Source: Pseudofrankia saprophytica (GTDB lineage Bacteria; Actinomycetota; Actinomycetes; Frankiales; Frankiaceae). From it: DNA of 64,000 nucleotides. The notes under the pieces are model-generated. The model saw only the letters and a program-made list of their open reading frames with translations. It was not told where the DNA came from and did not search any database. The position numbers were made by a program, and so were the translations under genes. Position 1 is the stretch's first letter. The number at the start of each line of letters is the position of its first letter. Location of the stretch: contig NZ_KI912266.1 in NCBI RefSeq assembly GCF_000235425.2, positions 3,601,671 to 3,665,670 of the forward strand, written 5' to 3'. Below are positions 51,031 to 60,133 of this stretch, piece after piece.

Positions 51031-52146
51031 TCAGCCCTGCGTGCGCTGGACCCAGTCGTGGAACTCGCGGATGTGGTGCTCGCTCGGCACCAGCACGCCG
51101 CCGGCGGCGTAGGCCCGCGAGGCCATGGCCGGCTGGCAGCGCTCGCAGGCGTCGAAGTCCTGGCGGTTCACCCGGTCGAACAGCTCGACCGAGCGGTCGA
51201 TGTCGGTACCCCCGTCGACGACTGCCGGCAGGTACAGCCAGTCGCACTCGACCAGCGTGCGGTCGGCCGCGACCGGGAACATGCGATGCAGGATGACGTG
51301 GTCGGGGACCAGGTTGACGAAGACCTGCGGGCGGACGGTGATCGCGTAGTAGCGGCGGTCCTGCGCCTGTTCCAGGCCGGGCAGGCGTTCGACACCGGCC
51401 GACCCGTCGACCGTGAAGCCCGTCACCTCCGGGCCGAACTCGGCGCCATGCCCGACGTAGTACTGCGCCGCGTACCCCAGCGCGAACTCCGGCAGCACCT
51501 GCACCAGCTCCGGATGGATGGCCGCGCAGTGATAGCACTCCAGGAAGTTCTCGACGAGCAGCTTCCAGTTGGCCCGCACGTCGTAGGAGATGCGCCGACC
51601 GACGCGGAGGCCTTCGACGTGGTAACGCTCGATGGCCGCCGGGTCCCCGAGGCGCTCGGTGGCCGCGCCGACGACGGTGTCCTCGAACGAGGGCGGCGAC
51701 GCGTCCAGGCACACCCAGACGTAGCCGAGCCACTCGCGCACCTGCAGCCGGTGCAGACCATGGGCGGACCGATCGACGTCGGACAGGTCCTTGAGATGCG
51801 GCACGGCGACGAGTGAGCCGTCCAGGGCATACGTCCAGGCGTGGTACGGGCAGCGAAGGGTACGCCGCGTCCGCCCAGCAGGCTCCGTGCACAGCCGCGC
51901 GCCCCGGTGCCGGCACACGTTGAGAAACGCGTGCACGGACCCGTCCAGCGCCCGGGTGATCAGCACGCTTTCCCGGCCGATCGGCACGGTGCGGAACTGC
52001 CCGGGCTCGGCGATCTCCGAGCCGTGGACCGCGCAGTTCCACAGCCGCTCGAAGATGCGTTCCTGCTCCTGGGCGAAGACCTCCGCCGAGGTGTAGGCGG
52101 CGCCGGGCAGCGTCGGCAGCAGGCTCGGACCGGCCGGGGTCGTCAT
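51031..52146 (-). CDS. Rieske non-heme iron oxygenase, alpha subunit (betaine-type)
   Basis: A 371-residue oxygenase. The Rieske cluster ligands are CRHRGARLC and, 18 residues on, CPYHAW; the mononuclear iron site is [15 protein letters not shown]. The sequence resembles the GbcA/stachydrine demethylase/choline monooxygenase branch, which removes methyl groups from quaternary amines. It is the last gene of the operon with dimethylglycine and sarcosine oxidases, so glycine betaine is the likely substrate. No reductase partner gene (ferredoxin/flavin) is in the window. ATG 52146 overlaps the upstream stop (ATGA). Confidence 0.88.
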   Translation of the reverse strand: MTTPAGPSLLPTLPGAAYTSAEVFAQEQERIFERLWNCAVHGSEIAEPGQFRTVPIGRESVLITRALDGSVHAFLNVCRHRGARLCTEPAGRTRRTLRCPYHAWTYALDGSLVAVPHLKDLSDVDRSAHGLHRLQVREWLGYVWVCLDASPPSFEDTVVGAATERLGDPAAIERYHVEGLRVGRRISYDVRANWKLLVENFLECYHCAAIHPELVQVLPEFALGYAAQYYVGHGAEFGPEVTGFTVDGSAGVERLPGLEQAQDRRYYAITVRPQVFVNLVPDHVILHRMFPVAADRTLVECDWLYLPAVVDGGTDIDRSVELFDRVNRQDFDACERCQPAMASRAYAAGGVLVPSEHHIREFHDWVQRTQG

Positions 52147-53306
52147 CGGCGCGCCTTCAGGGCCGGCCGCGCCGGATCGAACAGCGTGATGGGGTGGCTG
52201 GTCGCTCCGGTCAGGGCGAGGTCGGCAAGGATCTCCCCGACGACCGGGACGAACTTGAAGCCGTGCCCGGAGAACCCGCAGGCGATGGTGACCCGGTCGT
52301 GCGCCGGGTGCGGGGCGATGACGAAGTGCTCGTCGGGCGTGTTGGTGTACATGCAGGCCTTGCCGCGCAGAAGACGCCCGGCCGCGTCCGGCAGCCGTTC
52401 GGCCAGATGCGTGGCCATGACCTCGACCTCGTCCGGGCGGATGCGGCGGTCGATGGTGTCCGGCGTGGTCGCCTCACCGCGGCGGAAGAAGGCCACCTTC
52501 ACGCCGCCGTCCGGGCCGTCCAGCGCCGGAAAGCCGTACACCTGCGTTCCGGCCGGCCGTTCCCAGATGTAGATCGGCTGCCGGTCCGGCCGGAACGGTT
52601 CGATGCCGCCGCGCGGGGCGAACCAGAACTGCACGTGCCGCTCCACGACGAGCGGCAGGCCGAGGTCGGCCAGCAACCGCGACGCCCACGGGCCGGGGCA
52701 GACGACGAGGGCACCGGCGTGGTAGGTCCCGGTACCCGTGCGGACCGTGACGCCGCCGTCGTCGGCGGACCACTCGGCGACCGGCTCGTGGAAGCGCAGC
52801 TCGGCGCCGAGCCCAGCGGCAAGGGTCAGGTTGGCCGCTACGGTCGCCTCCGGCCGGACCAGCCCGGCCTTCGCCTCATACAGTGCCACCTCGTCCGGCC
52901 GGGGCCGGAACATCGGGAACCGGCGCCGGATCTCGGCCGCGTCGAGCATCTCGTGCTCCAGCCCCCACTCCTGCGCGCTGCGCCGGCTACCGGCCACGGT
53001 CAGCGAGTCCGGCAGGCCCGTCATCAGCCCGCCGGTCAGCGTGATCAGTTCTCGGCCGGAGTCCCGCGCCAGCTTGTCCCACAGCTCATAGGCGCGCAGC
53101 AGCAGTGGCACGTACGCCGGGTCCTCGAAGTAGGACTGGCGGGTGATCCGGGACCCTCCGTGGCTCGCGCCCTGGTCGTGGGCCGGGCCGAACCGCTCCA
53201 GCCCGAGCACCCGCTGCCCACGGGCGGCCAGGTGATGGGCGGCCGAGCTGCCCATGCCACCGAGCCCCGCCACGATGACGTCGTACGACTCCACCCCGAA
53301 CCCCAC
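52143..53306 (-). CDS. Monomeric sarcosine oxidase (MSOX/MTOX family)
   Basis: A 387-residue flavoprotein that oxidises sarcosine or a related N-methyl amino acid to glycine, formaldehyde and peroxide. The FAD fold is [19 protein letters not shown], followed by [14 protein letters not shown]; the Cys that binds FAD covalently is in [14 protein letters not shown], and [16 protein letters not shown] is at the end. Start GTG 53306 is in the duplicated stretch after the preceding stop; GTG 53294 is another option. It is between the dimethylglycine enzyme and the Rieske gene. Confidence 0.9.
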   Translation of the reverse strand: MGFGVESYDVIVAGLGGMGSSAAHHLAARGQRVLGLERFGPAHDQGASHGGSRITRQSYFEDPAYVPLLLRAYELWDKLARDSGRELITLTGGLMTGLPDSLTVAGSRRSAQEWGLEHEMLDAAEIRRRFPMFRPRPDEVALYEAKAGLVRPEATVAANLTLAAGLGAELRFHEPVAEWSADDGGVTVRTGTGTYHAGALVVCPGPWASRLLADLGLPLVVERHVQFWFAPRGGIEPFRPDRQPIYIWERPAGTQVYGFPALDGPDGGVKVAFFRRGEATTPDTIDRRIRPDEVEVMATHLAERLPDAAGRLLRGKACMYTNTPDEHFVIAPHPAHDRVTIACGFSGHGFKFVPVVGEILADLALTGATSHPITLFDPARPALKARR

Positions 53307-53337
53307 TCATCGCCGGATTCCACTCATCGCCGGATCC
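53304..53337. repeat. 17-bp tandem duplication at the gene junction
   Basis: CACTCATCGCCGGATTC at 53304-53320 is repeated with one change (last bases TCC) at 53321-53337. The second copy holds the last codons and stop of the dimethylglycine gene; the first copy repeats that end, encoding on the minus strand a useless short MSGIRR-stop, and overlaps the sarcosine oxidase start. A recent local duplication that moved the downstream start away. Confidence 0.7.
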
Positions 53338-55645
53338 TGGTGCCCTTCGGGTCGAACAGCGGCTCCGCCCGCACGGTCGCGCCGACCCGCTGGTCGAAGT
53401 ACGCGATCTCCACCTTTTCCCCGGGCGTGGCCAGTGCCCCGGGCAGCCACGCGTAGGCGATCGGGGCGCGGACGCCGTACCCGTATGCGGCGCTGGTCAC
53501 GTGGCCCACCGGCGCGTCGCCCGCCAGCACCGGCTCGCGGCCCATCGGCACGGTCCGGCCGTCGTCGACGGTGAGGCAGCACAGCGCCCGGGGGCCGTCG
53601 GGCCCAACGTCGGCGCGGCCCAGGGCGGCGCGGCCGAGGAAGTCGCCGTGCCGAAGGTCGACGGCGAAGCCGAGGCCGGCCGAGTACGGGTCGTCCTGGG
53701 CGGTCATGTCCACGCCCCAGGCCCGGTAGCCCTTCTCCACCCGCATGCTGGTCAGCGCGCCGCGCCCGGCGGCGACCGCGCCGAGGGCCTGGCCCGCCGT
53801 CCACAGCGTGTCCCACAGCCGCAGCCCCAGCTCGGCGCTCGCGTACACCTCCCAGCCGAGCTCGCCGACGTAGGAGACGCGCAGCATGGTGACCGGCACC
53901 GCGTCCAGATGGGTGCGGCGGGCGGTGAAGTACCCGAACGCCTCGTGCGACAGGTCCAGCGTGGTCAGCGGCGCCAGCAGGTCCCGAGCGGCCGGCCCCC
54001 ACACCCCGACGCAGCACGTGGCGCCGGTGATGTCGGCGATGTGCACGCCGGCCGGCGCGTGGGCGCGCAGCCACGCCAGGTCGAGGTGTCCGTTCACGCC
54101 GACCTGGAATTCGTGCTCGCCGAGCCGGGCCACGGTGACGTCGCTGCGCACCCCGCCGCCCTCGTCCAGCAACAGGGCGTAGGCCACCGCGCCGACCGGC
54201 CGGTCGACGTGGTTGGAGCACATCCGCTGCAGGAACGCGGCCGCGCCCGGTCCCGTGACCGCGAGCCGTTTCAGCGGGGTGAGGTCGAACAGCCCGGCCC
54301 GTTCCCGGGTGGCCATCGCCTCGGCGGCCACGATCGGCGACCAGTGCCGGGCCGCCCAGGCGTCCCGCGGCGGCAGGTCCGGCGTCGACAGACCGGCGTT
54401 CGCCTCGTACCACAGTGGCCGCTCCCAGCCGGCGCCCTCGGTGAAGCGCGCCCCGAGCGCCAGCTGCCGTGCGTAGAAGGGGCTCACCCGCAGCGGCCGC
54501 GGTTCGTGGACCGGGTCGAGCGGATGGACGATGTCGTACACCTCGACGAACGCGCGCCGCGCGCGGGCGTCGATGTAGGACGGCGCTCGCTGCGCCTCCT
54601 CGAAGCGCCGGGTGTCGCACTCGTGCAGGTCCACCGCGGGGCGCCCGTCGACCAGCCACTCGGCGACGGCGCGGGCGACGCCGGCGGAGTGGGTGACCCA
54701 GACGGCCTCGGCCAGCCACAGGCCCGGCCGGCCCTCGACGGGGCCGAGCAGGGGGAAGCCGTCGGGCGTGAACGAGAAGATGCCGTTGATGCCGTGCTCG
54801 ACGTCGGGCAGGCCGGGCAGCACCGCGCGGGCGTCCGTGAGCGACGCGGCGAACTGGGCGACCTCGAACGGCGGCTCGACCGCGGTCGGCATCGGGTCGT
54901 GCGCGTACGAGCCGATGCCGAGGCGACCCGCGGTCTCGCGGAAGTACAGGTCCCGATCCTGATGCCGCAGGATGGGCAGGCCCGTCGGCAGGCCGTTCAC
55001 CGCGCCGGTGACCGCGTACTGGTGGGCCAGGGGCAGCAGCGGAACCGGCGCCAGCCCCGGCCCCCAGTACCCGGCGCAGCAGACGACCAGGTCGGCCGGC
55101 ACGTGCCGCTCACCCACCCGGACGCCGTCGTCCTCGATCGCGGTCACCTCCTGGTGGCCGTGGAAGACCGCGCCGCGGGCGATCGCAGCCCGTGCCTGTG
55201 CCCGCGCGGCGTCGACGGCGCGGGCCAGCCCGTCGGTCGGCACGTGCAGGCCGCCGAGCACCGCTGCGGGGTCCAGCAGCGGGAACCGGTCGTGGCACTC
55301 GGCGGGGGAGAGGACCCGCGCCCCGATGCCCCAGGCGAGGGCGAAGCCGTGCCGCCGGTGCAGCTCCGCCAGCCGCTCGGGCGTGGTCGCGACCTCGATG
55401 CTCCCGACCTGGTCGAAGCAGCCGAGAGCCAGGTACTTCTCGACGGTGTAGCGGGCGAAGCCGGCCATGGTCCTCGACGGGTTCACCTGGAACACGAGCC
55501 CTGGCGCGTGCGACGTCGAGCCACCGGTGCGAAACAGCGGGCCGCGGTCGAGCACCGTCACGTCCGTCCAGCCGCGGCCGGTCAGCTCGTCGGCGAGCGC
55601 GCACCCGACGATGCCAGCGCCGATGATCACGAGGCGTGGGCTCAT
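53324..55645 (-). CDS. Dimethylglycine oxidase/dehydrogenase (FAD plus GcvT)
   Basis: A 773-residue two-domain enzyme that demethylates dimethylglycine (or sarcosine) and passes the carbon to tetrahydrofolate. Residues 1-420 are the DAO-type FAD domain: VIIGAGIVGCALADELTGRG and GSTSHAPGLVFQ, in which the His is the site of covalent FAD in this family. Residues about 430-770 are a glycine-cleavage T-protein fold (LKRLAVTGPGAAAFLQRMCS, DPYSAGLGFAVDL, GRAALGRADVG). Gap of 18 bases from the GMC gene. An oxidase or electron-transfer-flavoprotein-linked dehydrogenase cannot be told apart by eye. Confidence 0.88.
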   Translation of the reverse strand: MSPRLVIIGAGIVGCALADELTGRGWTDVTVLDRGPLFRTGGSTSHAPGLVFQVNPSRTMAGFARYTVEKYLALGCFDQVGSIEVATTPERLAELHRRHGFALAWGIGARVLSPAECHDRFPLLDPAAVLGGLHVPTDGLARAVDAARAQARAAIARGAVFHGHQEVTAIEDDGVRVGERHVPADLVVCCAGYWGPGLAPVPLLPLAHQYAVTGAVNGLPTGLPILRHQDRDLYFRETAGRLGIGSYAHDPMPTAVEPPFEVAQFAASLTDARAVLPGLPDVEHGINGIFSFTPDGFPLLGPVEGRPGLWLAEAVWVTHSAGVARAVAEWLVDGRPAVDLHECDTRRFEEAQRAPSYIDARARRAFVEVYDIVHPLDPVHEPRPLRVSPFYARQLALGARFTEGAGWERPLWYEANAGLSTPDLPPRDAWAARHWSPIVAAEAMATRERAGLFDLTPLKRLAVTGPGAAAFLQRMCSNHVDRPVGAVAYALLLDEGGGVRSDVTVARLGEHEFQVGVNGHLDLAWLRAHAPAGVHIADITGATCCVGVWGPAARDLLAPLTTLDLSHEAFGYFTARRTHLDAVPVTMLRVSYVGELGWEVYASAELGLRLWDTLWTAGQALGAVAAGRGALTSMRVEKGYRAWGVDMTAQDDPYSAGLGFAVDLRHGDFLGRAALGRADVGPDGPRALCCLTVDDGRTVPMGREPVLAGDAPVGHVTSAAYGYGVRAPIAYAWLPGALATPGEKVEIAYFDQRVGATVRAEPLFDPKGTRIRR

Positions 55646-55663
55646 ACCGGATCCACCGAGTCG

Positions 55664-57157
55664 TCAGGTCGGCTGCGTCATCAGGTCGGCGCAGCGCTCG
55701 GCGACCAGCAGCACCGTGACCATGGGGTTCACCGAGGGCAGCGTCGGGAAGACGGACGCGTCGGCGATCCGCACGTTGGCCAGCCCGCGCAGCCGAAGCT
55801 TCGGGTCGACCACCGCGAGCGGGTCGTCGGGGGCGCCCATTCTGCAGGTGCCGGCCGGGTGGTAGACGGTGTGGTGGGCGGCGCGGCCGTATACCGACAG
55901 CTCCTCGTCGGTCGTCAGCGACGGGCCCGGCGCGATCTCGCGGGCGATCCAGTCCCGCAGCGGGGCCGCCGCCGCCACCTCGCGGGCGATGCGCAGGCCG
56001 TCGACGATGGTGCGTTCGTCGTGGCCCTCGGCGTCGGTGAAGTACCGGAAGTCGAGCAGTGGCTTGGTCTCGGGACTGTCGTCGGCCAGGGTGAGCCGCC
56101 CGCGGCTGCGGGGCCGGGGCACGTTCGGCGTCAGCCCGAAGCCATGGCCTGGTACCTCGTAGCCAAGCGGCTCGGTGTTGAACGTGAACGGCAGCTGGTA
56201 GATGTGGAACATCAGGTCGGGCCGGTCCTGCGCGGTGTCCCGGCGCACGAACAGCGCGGCGTCGGCGTCCATCGCGGACTCCGGTGGCAGCGGCCGGGTC
56301 GCCTCCCACATGATGATCGACTCGGGGTGGTCGAGCAGGTTCTCGCCGACGCCTGGCAGGTCGAGCCTCGTTCGCGTGCCCAGGTCCCGCGCCGGTCCGA
56401 CGCCGGCGAGCAGCAGCAGCCGCGGCGTGTCGATCGCGCCGGCGCACAGCACGAACTGGTCACCGTGGATCTCGCCGCGGCTGGTGGCGATCGTGACCGC
56501 CCGGTCGCCGTCGATCCCGATGTCGTACGCCCAGGTATCCGTCAGCAGCGTGAGGTTCGGGTGGTCGAGGATCGGGTGGAGGTACGCCACCGAGGACGAG
56601 CTGCGCACCCCGGTCTCCGGGTGGTAGCCGACCGGCACGAACCCGGCGCCGTCGACGAACGGCTTGGCGTTGAAGTCCTCGACCACCGGCACGCCCAGCG
56701 CCTCCGCGCACGCCGCCACGAAGGCCTCCGTCAGCGCGTTGCGGTGCCGCGGCGCCACCGGCACGATGTTGGTCCGCAGCCGCTGGAAGAGCGGAACGAG
56801 CGAGTCGTACGTCCACCCGTCCGCCCCCGCGGCCACCCAGTCCGTGAAGTCGGCTGGCGGCGGGAGGAAGCTGATCATCGTGTTGTGTGACGAGCAACCG
56901 CCCAGCACCCGCGCCCGCGCGTGCCGGATGCGGCTGTTGCCCCGCGGCTGCGGCGTAATCGGGTAGTCGTAGTCCAGCTCGGACTCGAGCAGGTTGATCC
57001 AGTTGCGCAGCCGCAGCACGCGCTCGTCCCCGACGTCGCTCGGACCGCCCTCGATGAGGCAGACCGTCGCGCCTCGCTCCACCAGCCGGGCGGCCACCAC
57101 GGCGCCGGCCGTCCCGCCGCCGACGATCACTACGTCGTACCCGCCGTACGCCTCCAT
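55664..57157 (-). CDS. GMC oxidoreductase (choline dehydrogenase-like)
   Basis: A 497-residue FAD enzyme of the glucose-methanol-choline family. FAD motif DVVIVGGGTAGAVVAARL, GMC signature 1 RVLGGCSSHNTM, signature 2 GAIDTPRLLLLAGVGP, catalytic His in VYHPAGTCRMG and the Asn in SVNPMVTVLL. It probably oxidises choline or another alcohol; with the downstream enzymes, choline to glycine betaine is the simplest reading, but no betaine aldehyde dehydrogenase is present. ATG 57157 starts the FAD fold; a longer frame upstream is the shadow of the IclR gene. First enzyme gene after the IclR gene. Confidence 0.88.
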   Translation of the reverse strand: MEAYGGYDVVIVGGGTAGAVVAARLVERGATVCLIEGGPSDVGDERVLRLRNWINLLESELDYDYPITPQPRGNSRIRHARARVLGGCSSHNTMISFLPPPADFTDWVAAGADGWTYDSLVPLFQRLRTNIVPVAPRHRNALTEAFVAACAEALGVPVVEDFNAKPFVDGAGFVPVGYHPETGVRSSSSVAYLHPILDHPNLTLLTDTWAYDIGIDGDRAVTIATSRGEIHGDQFVLCAGAIDTPRLLLLAGVGPARDLGTRTRLDLPGVGENLLDHPESIIMWEATRPLPPESAMDADAALFVRRDTAQDRPDLMFHIYQLPFTFNTEPLGYEVPGHGFGLTPNVPRPRSRGRLTLADDSPETKPLLDFRYFTDAEGHDERTIVDGLRIAREVAAAAPLRDWIAREIAPGPSLTTDEELSVYGRAAHHTVYHPAGTCRMGAPDDPLAVVDPKLRLRGLANVRIADASVFPTLPSVNPMVTVLLVAERCADLMTQPT

Positions 57158-57180
57158 CGGCAGCCCCGTCCGGTGCGCTG

Positions 57181-57220
57181 CTGTTGCGGATGGCACAACG
57201 TGGTGCCTCTGTCGCAACAG
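57181..57220. promoter_or_regulatory. Nested inverted repeat before the GMC operon
   Basis: Outer arms CTGTTGCG (57181-57188) and CGCAACAG (57213-57220) are perfect complements; inside lie GGCAC (57192-57196) and GTGCC (57203-57207). The element is in the 122-base space between the IclR stop and the GMC start, 24 bases before the latter. A likely binding site for the IclR protein encoded just upstream. Confidence 0.6.
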
Positions 57221-57279
57221 GATCAGGCCGGGTCGCGGGCCGGTCAATGGCTCGCGGCAGGCATTTACCGGCGCGAAAC

Positions 57280-58047
57280 CTAGGCCAGATGCCCGACCGT
57301 CGCATCGATCTCGGCCGCGGCCCGCCGCACGGCCTCGGCTACGGCCGGGAAGCTCTCCCTGGGAAGGCGGTAGGTCGGCCCCGAGACGCTGACGGCCGCC
57401 CGGAGCTGGCCGCCCCACCCGCGAATCGGTGCGGCCACGGCATTCAGCCCGATCTCCAGCTCCTCGCAGGTGCTCGCCCAGCCGCGTTCCGCGACGTCGA
57501 GTACCTCGGCCCGGAGGCGGGCGGGGTCGGTGATCGTGTGGGGCGTGAACCGCTCCAACGGATCTCCCAGGATCTCGTCCTGTTCCGCCGCCGGCAGCGT
57601 GCTGAGCAGGATCTTGCCGCTGGATGTGGCATGCAGCGGCGTCAGCTGCCCCACCCAGTTGTGACTGGACACGGCCGCCCGTCCGCGCACCTGACTGATG
57701 TTGACGGCGAACCCGCGGTCGACGATCGCCACGTTGACGGTCTCGCCCAGCTTCTCGGCCAGCCGCTCGCAGACCTCGCGGCTCGCGCGCGCCAGGTCGA
57801 ACTGCGCGGTGACGGCCCCGGCCAGCCGCGTGATGCCCAGCCCGAGCCGGTACTTGCCCCGCCCTCGCGGCTGGTCGACGAGTCCCCGCCGCTCCAGCGC
57901 CCCGACGAGCCGGAACGCGGTCGACTTGTGCACCCCGAGCTCGGCCGCGATCTCGGTGACGCCGGCCTCCCCGCTGCGCGCCAGGATCTCGAGCACGGTG
58001 ACCGCCCGATCGACCGACTGCACCAGCGCCGTCTCGCTGTTGCTCAT
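57280..58047 (-). CDS. IclR-family regulator of the methylamine operon
   Basis: A 255-residue regulator. The winged helix is at 10-75 (VQSVDRAVTVLEILARSG, EIAAELGVHKSTAFRLVGAL), the effector domain at 80-250 (LHATSSGKILLSTLP; GGQLRAAVSVSGPTYRL). It lies at the head of the GMC-DMG-sarcosine-Rieske genes on the same strand and probably controls them in answer to an osmolyte or methylamine. The inverted repeat downstream may be its operator. Its own promoter faces the ArsR gene. Confidence 0.9.
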   Translation of the reverse strand: MSNSETALVQSVDRAVTVLEILARSGEAGVTEIAAELGVHKSTAFRLVGALERRGLVDQPRGRGKYRLGLGITRLAGAVTAQFDLARASREVCERLAEKLGETVNVAIVDRGFAVNISQVRGRAAVSSHNWVGQLTPLHATSSGKILLSTLPAAEQDEILGDPLERFTPHTITDPARLRAEVLDVAERGWASTCEELEIGLNAVAAPIRGWGGQLRAAVSVSGPTYRLPRESFPAVAEAVRRAAAEIDATVGHLA

Positions 58048-58166
58048 GGCGCAACTGTAGGGGTTGACGCGCTGGGCCAGGGCGAGATGTCCACCGGGCT
58101 CGCCCGTGAGCCCGCCGGTTCCGTCACCTATTTGGCAGTGTCGCCAGACGCATAGCGTGTTATCTT

Positions 58167-58196
58167 TTCACCTGTAAGGAAGTTCTTTCATGTGAA
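58167..58196. promoter_or_regulatory. Inverted repeat at the ArsR promoter
   Basis: TTCACCTG (58167-58174) and CATGTGAA (58189-58196) are complementary in seven of eight positions. TATCTT at 58161-58166 could be the -10 box, so the repeat would cover the transcription start. The second arm runs into the ribosome site GAAGGAGG. A likely autoregulatory operator of the ArsR protein. Confidence 0.6.
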
Positions 58197-58204
58197 GGAG
58201 GGAC

Positions 58205-58555
58205 ATGACGGAGGCCCGGCCGACCGGCGACGAGCTGGTCGAGATGCTGGCGGCCCTGGCCAATCCGCTGCGGCTGCGCATCGTCGGCACGCTGGCCACC
58301 GGCCGTGACTACGTGAGCAACCTGGCTCGGGTGATCGGCGTGAGCAGGCCGCTCATGCACATGCACCTGCAGCGCCTGGAGGCCGCCGGCCTGATCGTCG
58401 GCAGCCTGGAGCTCTCCGAAGACGGAAAAGCCATGAAGTACTACGAGGTCACCGATTTCGACCTGCGCCTGACCGCGTCCGCGCTGGCCGCCGCGGCGAG
58501 CAGTCTCACGACCCATGACCCGGACAAGGGTCACGCATCCAAGGAGAGTTCCTGA
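58205..58555 (+). CDS. ArsR-family winged-helix regulator
   Basis: A 116-residue regulator. The winged helix spans most of the protein: MLAALANPLRLRIVGTLA, then NLARVIGVSRPLMHMHLQRL and the wing KAMKYYEVTDFDLRL. No Cys metal sites are seen, so it is not a metal sensor of the ArsR/SmtB kind. AAGGAGG gives the ATG. It is translationally coupled (TGATG) to a small membrane protein, which may be its signal partner. Confidence 0.88.
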   Translation: MTEARPTGDELVEMLAALANPLRLRIVGTLATGRDYVSNLARVIGVSRPLMHMHLQRLEAAGLIVGSLELSEDGKAMKYYEVTDFDLRLTASALAAAASSLTTHDPDKGHASKESS

Positions 58556-58833
58556 TGTACCTCGCCGATGACTTCAGCGCGGGTGAGGGGATTGCCGCCC
58601 TCGCCTTTTTTATCGCTATCGCGGCCGTGACCATCGCGGTCCTCTGGTTCACCTTCGACTACCGCAAGACGAAGCTCCGGACCGCGCAGACGGAGGACCT
58701 GAGGCAACTCGTCCAGCGGTTCGAGCAGCTCGCGGAGAACACGATGGACGCCCAGCAGCGGGTCGCCACCGACGTTGCCGAGCTGCGGACTCGTACGGCC
58801 TCCATCGAGAAGATCCTGAGTTCCGTCGGATGA
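58555..58833 (+). CDS. Small membrane protein with cytoplasmic coiled coil
   Basis: A 92-residue protein: one transmembrane helix at about 14-35 (AALAFFIAIAAVTIAVLWF), then a charged helix to the end with heptad pattern (DLRQLVQRFEQLAENTMDAQ, LRTRTASIEKIL). It overlaps the ArsR stop by one base and has AAGGAG eight bases upstream. I know no function. The arrangement suggests that it senses or sequesters a partner, perhaps the ArsR protein, or organises a membrane complex as PspB-like proteins do. Confidence 0.8.
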   Translation: MYLADDFSAGEGIAALAFFIAIAAVTIAVLWFTFDYRKTKLRTAQTEDLRQLVQRFEQLAENTMDAQQRVATDVAELRTRTASIEKILSSVG

Positions 58834-58852
58834 GTATGGGCCTGGTCATCGG

Positions 58853-60061
58853 TCATGGACGCTCTGGCGGAGTCGGTCGGTCCGCGAGAGGCGCGCGTTG
58901 CTGGGCCGATGGCTCCGCTGGCCGCTCGTCGTAGCGCCAAACGGGGGCCGGCCCGTCCGCGCTGTCTGGCCCGGCCTCGCTCGGACCCGCCGTGGCGGCG
59001 CGCGACCGGATGTCCTCCAGGCTGACCTCCAGCACCTTCCACACGGCGGACAGGCTCCCGGCGAGGGGATCCCGGCCGTCGAGCAGCCGCTCGGCGGCCG
59101 GCTCGGCCTCACTGGTGGGAGCGGCCCCGGGGTCGGATGGGGCAGTGGTGGTGTCGTCCCCGGCCTCCGCTTCGGGGTTCGGTGAGGCGCGGTGGCCGCT
59201 CAGCGCGGCGAAGGCGAGTCGGGCCAGGCCGACCAGCCGCCGGTCGGTGGCCTCCACCACGACAGCCGAGTCGGTCAGGCGCAACGACATCCCGCGGCGC
59301 CCGGTGACCTCGGGCAGCTCGTCCGACGTGTCGGTCAGATCGACGCGCAGCAGGGCGTCGCGGGCGGCCGAGAGATCGAGGCCAAGGCTCGTCAGCGTCC
59401 TGGTCGCCGCGTTGTTGGGATCGCCGAGCAGGGCCAGCAACAGGTGGTGCGAGCCGACCGGGTCGTGTCCGGCGTAGCCGTTCGCGGCCGAGATGCCCGC
59501 GACGGCCGCCGCGGTGCGGCGCGGCTCGTCCTCCTCCGCGCCGAGGACACCGGTGTCGTCGTCGGCCAGCGAGACTCGCCGCCGCGAGCCGGTCAGCGGG
59601 GGAAGGCCGGCCGTGCGGTCGGCGCCTGCCTCGGCGATGAGCGCGAGGACCCGTGCGCGCAGCTCTGCGCTGTCCACCTTCCACTCGTCCAGCATGATCG
59701 CGGCCAGGCCCTCGCCCAGCTCCAGCAGGCCGAGCAGGACGTGCTCCGTCCCGATGTAGTTGTGCCGAAGGGCGAGCGCCTCCCGTAGCGACATCTCCAG
59801 GACCTTCTTCGCGCGGGGGGTGAACGGGATGTGGCCCTTCAGCGGTTTCTTTCCCCGGCCGACGGCGACGACGACGCGCGACCGGGTCATCTCCAGCGAA
59901 AGGTCGATCTCGGCCAGAGCGCGCGCGGCGATGCCCTCGGTCTCGCCGAGCAGCCCGAGCAGGATGTGCTCGGTGCCGATGTAGTTGTGATCGAGTTCGC
60001 GGGCCTCCTCCTGGGCGAGGACGACGACATGGCGGGCCTGGGTGGTGAATCGCTCGAACAT
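58853..60061 (-). CDS. Clp N-domain protein without AAA ATPase
   Basis: A protein of about 402 residues that begins like ClpC (MFERFTTQARHVVVLAQEEA, NYIGTEHILLGLLGE, HIPFTPRAKKVLEMSLREAL, RHNYIGTEHVLLGLLELGEG), a double Clp_N repeat that in ClpC binds substrates and adaptors. A third, divergent repeat is at about 190-245 (GSHHLLLALLGDPNNAATR). The rest is Ala/Pro/Glu-rich with no Walker motifs. It may recruit or withhold ClpC substrates, or act as a stress-response decoy. ATG 60061 is chosen because ClpC starts there. Divergent from a MerR-like regulator. Confidence 0.87.
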   Translation of the reverse strand: MFERFTTQARHVVVLAQEEARELDHNYIGTEHILLGLLGETEGIAARALAEIDLSLEMTRSRVVVAVGRGKKPLKGHIPFTPRAKKVLEMSLREALALRHNYIGTEHVLLGLLELGEGLAAIMLDEWKVDSAELRARVLALIAEAGADRTAGLPPLTGSRRRVSLADDDTGVLGAEEDEPRRTAAAVAGISAANGYAGHDPVGSHHLLLALLGDPNNAATRTLTSLGLDLSAARDALLRVDLTDTSDELPEVTGRRGMSLRLTDSAVVVEATDRRLVGLARLAFAALSGHRASPNPEAEAGDDTTTAPSDPGAAPTSEAEPAAERLLDGRDPLAGSLSAVWKVLEVSLEDIRSRAATAGPSEAGPDSADGPAPVWRYDERPAEPSAQQRAPLADRPTPPERP

Positions 60062-60063
60062 GA

Positions 60064-60085
60064 ATGCAGCGTCACCCTGCTGCAT
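60064..60085. promoter_or_regulatory. Inverted repeat at the Clp_N gene start
   Basis: ATGCAGC (60064-60070) and GCTGCAT (60079-60085) are perfect complements around an eight-base loop, immediately before the Clp_N start codon. Next to it GGTCAATACC (60090-60099) contains a TTGACC box on the minus strand that may be the -35. A candidate binding site for the divergent MerR-like protein, or a translational hairpin. Confidence 0.5.
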
Positions 60086-60133
60086 GACCTGGTCAATACC
60101 ATGTTAATAGTAGGGTGGATCGAGGAGGTGGGC

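Noticed and set aside
55664-58054. A 796-codon frame that would fuse an N-terminal extension to the GMC enzyme
   Set aside because: The extra part lies opposite-frame over the IclR gene and has no domain; the FAD fold begins at ATG 57157.
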